The notes under the pieces were generated by a model. It saw only the letters and a program-made list of their open reading frames with translations, searched no databases and was not told the DNA's origin. Below, one piece after another: positions 61,791 to 64,000 of a stretch of 64,000 nucleotides of DNA; position 1 is the stretch's first letter, and each line of letters begins with the position of its first letter. A program made the position numbers and the translations under genes. The DNA is from Corydoras sp. C115. Taxonomy: Eukaryota > Chordata > Actinopteri > Siluriformes > Callichthyidae. The stretch lies in contig JAFMOC010000007.1 in assembly GCA_019802505.1 (NCBI GenBank), forward strand, positions 4,796,001 through 4,860,000, read 5' to 3'.

Positions 61791-64000
61791 TTTTACATTT
61801 TAGCCAGATGTTTATATGGTGTGTTGAGTTACATCACACTTTCATTTGCAAATACACTAAGTTTAAACGTAGATTTAAGATTTCCATTGTCGATCCTGCT
61901 TTTTAAACATGGGAGGGTGACAATTTGCCACAACTTATAACTTACAAATAGTTTCTGGGCCAAATCCTGTCTGATGGCGACCCATTTTTTTCTTAATCAG
62001 TGCTTGCAGTTCATCATAATTTCTGTGTTTTTGGTTGCTCGCCTACTTTGTGAAGATTGGCTACAGGTTTTCGAAGGAAATGAGATGTAAGGAGGTTTCA
62101 AGCCATGGACCCAATATTTTAATGTTTTGTTTACACATATGTTAAACATTTTTCTCCATCAAATTGCTCCTGGTCCGTTGGGAGAAGTTGCTCTTAAGGG
62201 ATATTTTAGAGTTATTCTTCAATTATGGCAGAAATGGAATGGAATGGAAGTTACCATTCTTTTGGAAGAGAAGCAACCCCACACATGAACCCCACACATT
62301 AATAGTTATAGGATGTCTTAATGTTGGCATGGCACAGGACACATTGTAGCACTTTCCTTTTCTTCTCCATGCAATTTTTTTTTAGATGCCAAAACAGAAG
62401 GTGGCATCAAGAAATATAACTCACTGATGCAAAAGGCTTTGCAAGAAAACAAATCTTTATATATATATATAAATAACAAAAAAGTAATTTATTTAAAGGA
62501 GTTTTTTTTTACAGAATGAACAAGATTAACGTGTTTTTGATTGTAGAAGGAAACCAGAGAACCCAGACATGCAGACACAGAAACTGTCCTAGTTCTAATT
62601 TTAACCCAAAACCTTCTTGATATTTCATTCATTTATATAGTGCTTTAAACAATAGTACTCATTTACATTTATTTATATTTAGTAGATATTTACAGTATTC
62701 TAAGCCTGAACCCACAAACAGCAAGTAGAAGGGACAGTGAAAAGAAAAAAACCCTTGGTGTTGTTGGTTTTTAGGAAAGAAACATTTTGAGAACTAATGC
62801 TCCGTGGGAAATTTGTCTCCCCTGAGTGGCTGGGCAGCATAAATGCAGGATACAAATGTACATATTGTGCATATGATCAAGTATACACCAATCCCACAGT
62901 TAATAAAGACGAGCAGAAATGGCCAAATATGCTAATTGGATAAAGTGTTAAAAGGTGAAGTGGGTGAGGTAATGGATTTCATCTGTAATGTGTCAGTGTT
63001 AACTGTCTGTATGTCTTTGCAGTCATGTGAAAAGGGTGAGGCTCAAAATGCAAATGAGTGAGAACAAATCAATACAGGAATGGCGGCAAGTTGATACAGT
63101 CTTGAAAGAGTAATGTTTGTTATATATCTCTCTGGCTGCAGTTTCCCCATCCCAGCCTATAATGTTGTTCTGTATAAATGCAACCATTATTTGGGTATGA
63201 TACATCCTATTTTTATTATACATTTACTGTTAGAAGAACAGACAACAAGAACAAGCAAAATACTGCTAATTTTTCTTATCTGTTCCTTTGATAAGCTTCC
63301 TTTTCCCGTACAAAACACTCCCTGAGACACACATTATAGTCCTGTTATAATAGTGCAACTCATGTTTCAACCTCTATCTGAGCAATCTGAGACAGGTCAA
63401 TAGAAAAAGGAAAGTGGAATGTAATCTGAGGGTGTGTTAGTGTCTATCTTACTCCCTGTATGATTAATTAACAGCATAAGACCGAATGAAAATAGAATAT
63501 GGCACAAATATCTGATTTTTTCTTCCAACTGACACTTATGTGACCCATTTAAGACAAAGCCTTTAATAAAAAGACATTTAACACCAAGAACAATGAAGCA
63601 TGAAGAAATAGCAAACACACCCATGCCCATACATGTATAATCCTTATACCTTACATCCTGTTCTCTCTTTGTACAAAAGGCTTTTTAAAAACATGTCTAA
63701 ATCCTATCCTGGCCTTTATCAAAATGTACAATCAGATTTAACAGCATAAAAAACCACTGCACAATTTCATACTAACAACACCATCTTGTCAGGGTGATGT
63801 CATGCTCTAGTGGATGTTAATCATCTGTGATGCCGGTCGAAAAGCTTAGCATTGCAGTAGGTTTTTTCCTTGGTTGAATAATCTGCACATAGTTAATAAA
63901 CAATGACATGACAGAACTACAGTACAGAACACTTACTAAATAGAAACTAAACATTAAAAACACACAACAGTACACTTGTGATACCACTAAATGTTATTAT
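61791..64000. other. sequence upstream of dystonin, no gene seen
   Basis: AT-rich. A small decayed SINE piece (ggaaaccagagaacccagac) lies at 62549-62600. Open frames at 62164-62349, 63023-63325 and 63397-63630 have no family motifs. The distal promoter of dystonin could have enhancers here, but none can be recognised by eye. Confidence 0.5.

Overview
The window is nuclear DNA of a bony fish, probably a teleost and perhaps an ostariophysan; the lineage call is weak. The evidence is spliced coding exons with GT-AG borders spread over 60 kb of AT-rich intron, many copies of a tRNA-derived SINE, Tc1/mariner, hAT and Harbinger relics, a broken LINE, and long AT and CA microsatellites. I see no bacterial operon, CRISPR array, rRNA gene or free-standing tRNA gene.

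One protein-coding gene can be supported: the 5' part of dystonin (dst, BPAG1), a giant spectraplakin that links actin to microtubules and intermediate filaments. It lies on the minus strand, so it reads from about 60.9 kb down to 0.4 kb and continues past the left edge. Eight common exons encode both calponin-homology (CH) domains of the actin-binding domain. CH1 is made by exons at 33119-33058, 25853-25764, 17776-17699 and 17177-17085. CH2 is made by exons at 2414-2248, 913-801 and 525-419. Every junction keeps the reading frame.

Three alternative starts are visible. (1) At 60.8 kb a short first exon splices to an exon encoding the MSSSAD...LPWNLP...VLDPAERAVLRIA region of mammalian isoform 1. 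(2) At 57.76 kb a 29-codon first exon with the LQAYEDVLE-KYK ending of mammalian isoform 2 lies in a CpG-rich segment with GC and CCAAT boxes. (3) At 7.43 kb, inside the intron between CH1 and CH2, a 234-codon first exon starts with a myristoylation/palmitoylation signal (MGNVCGC). It fits in phase onto the first CH2 exon, giving a membrane-targeted form without CH1.

The introns hold the rest. From left to right: a hAT element with a poly-G tract (4.1-5.2 kb); a GC-rich LTR retroelement whose inner part is dominated by 21 copies of a 27-bp repeat (8.7-12.2 kb); a Tc1 relic with a SINE inside it (15.0-16.5 kb); a SINE split by a 412-bp solo LTR (19.1-19.9 kb); two Tc1 relics, one interrupted by a retroposon (22.3-24.8 kb); a 1,180-bp hAT element with perfect 8-bp target duplications (28.1-29.3 kb); an endonuclease/reverse-transcriptase LINE missing its catalytic core (29.9-32.6 kb); and a Harbinger fragment (37.3-38.15 kb). 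At least a dozen copies of one tRNA-derived SINE are scattered throughout, most with recognisable target-site duplications. The SINE and the LINE end in very similar 3' sequence, which suggests the LINE machinery moved the SINE.
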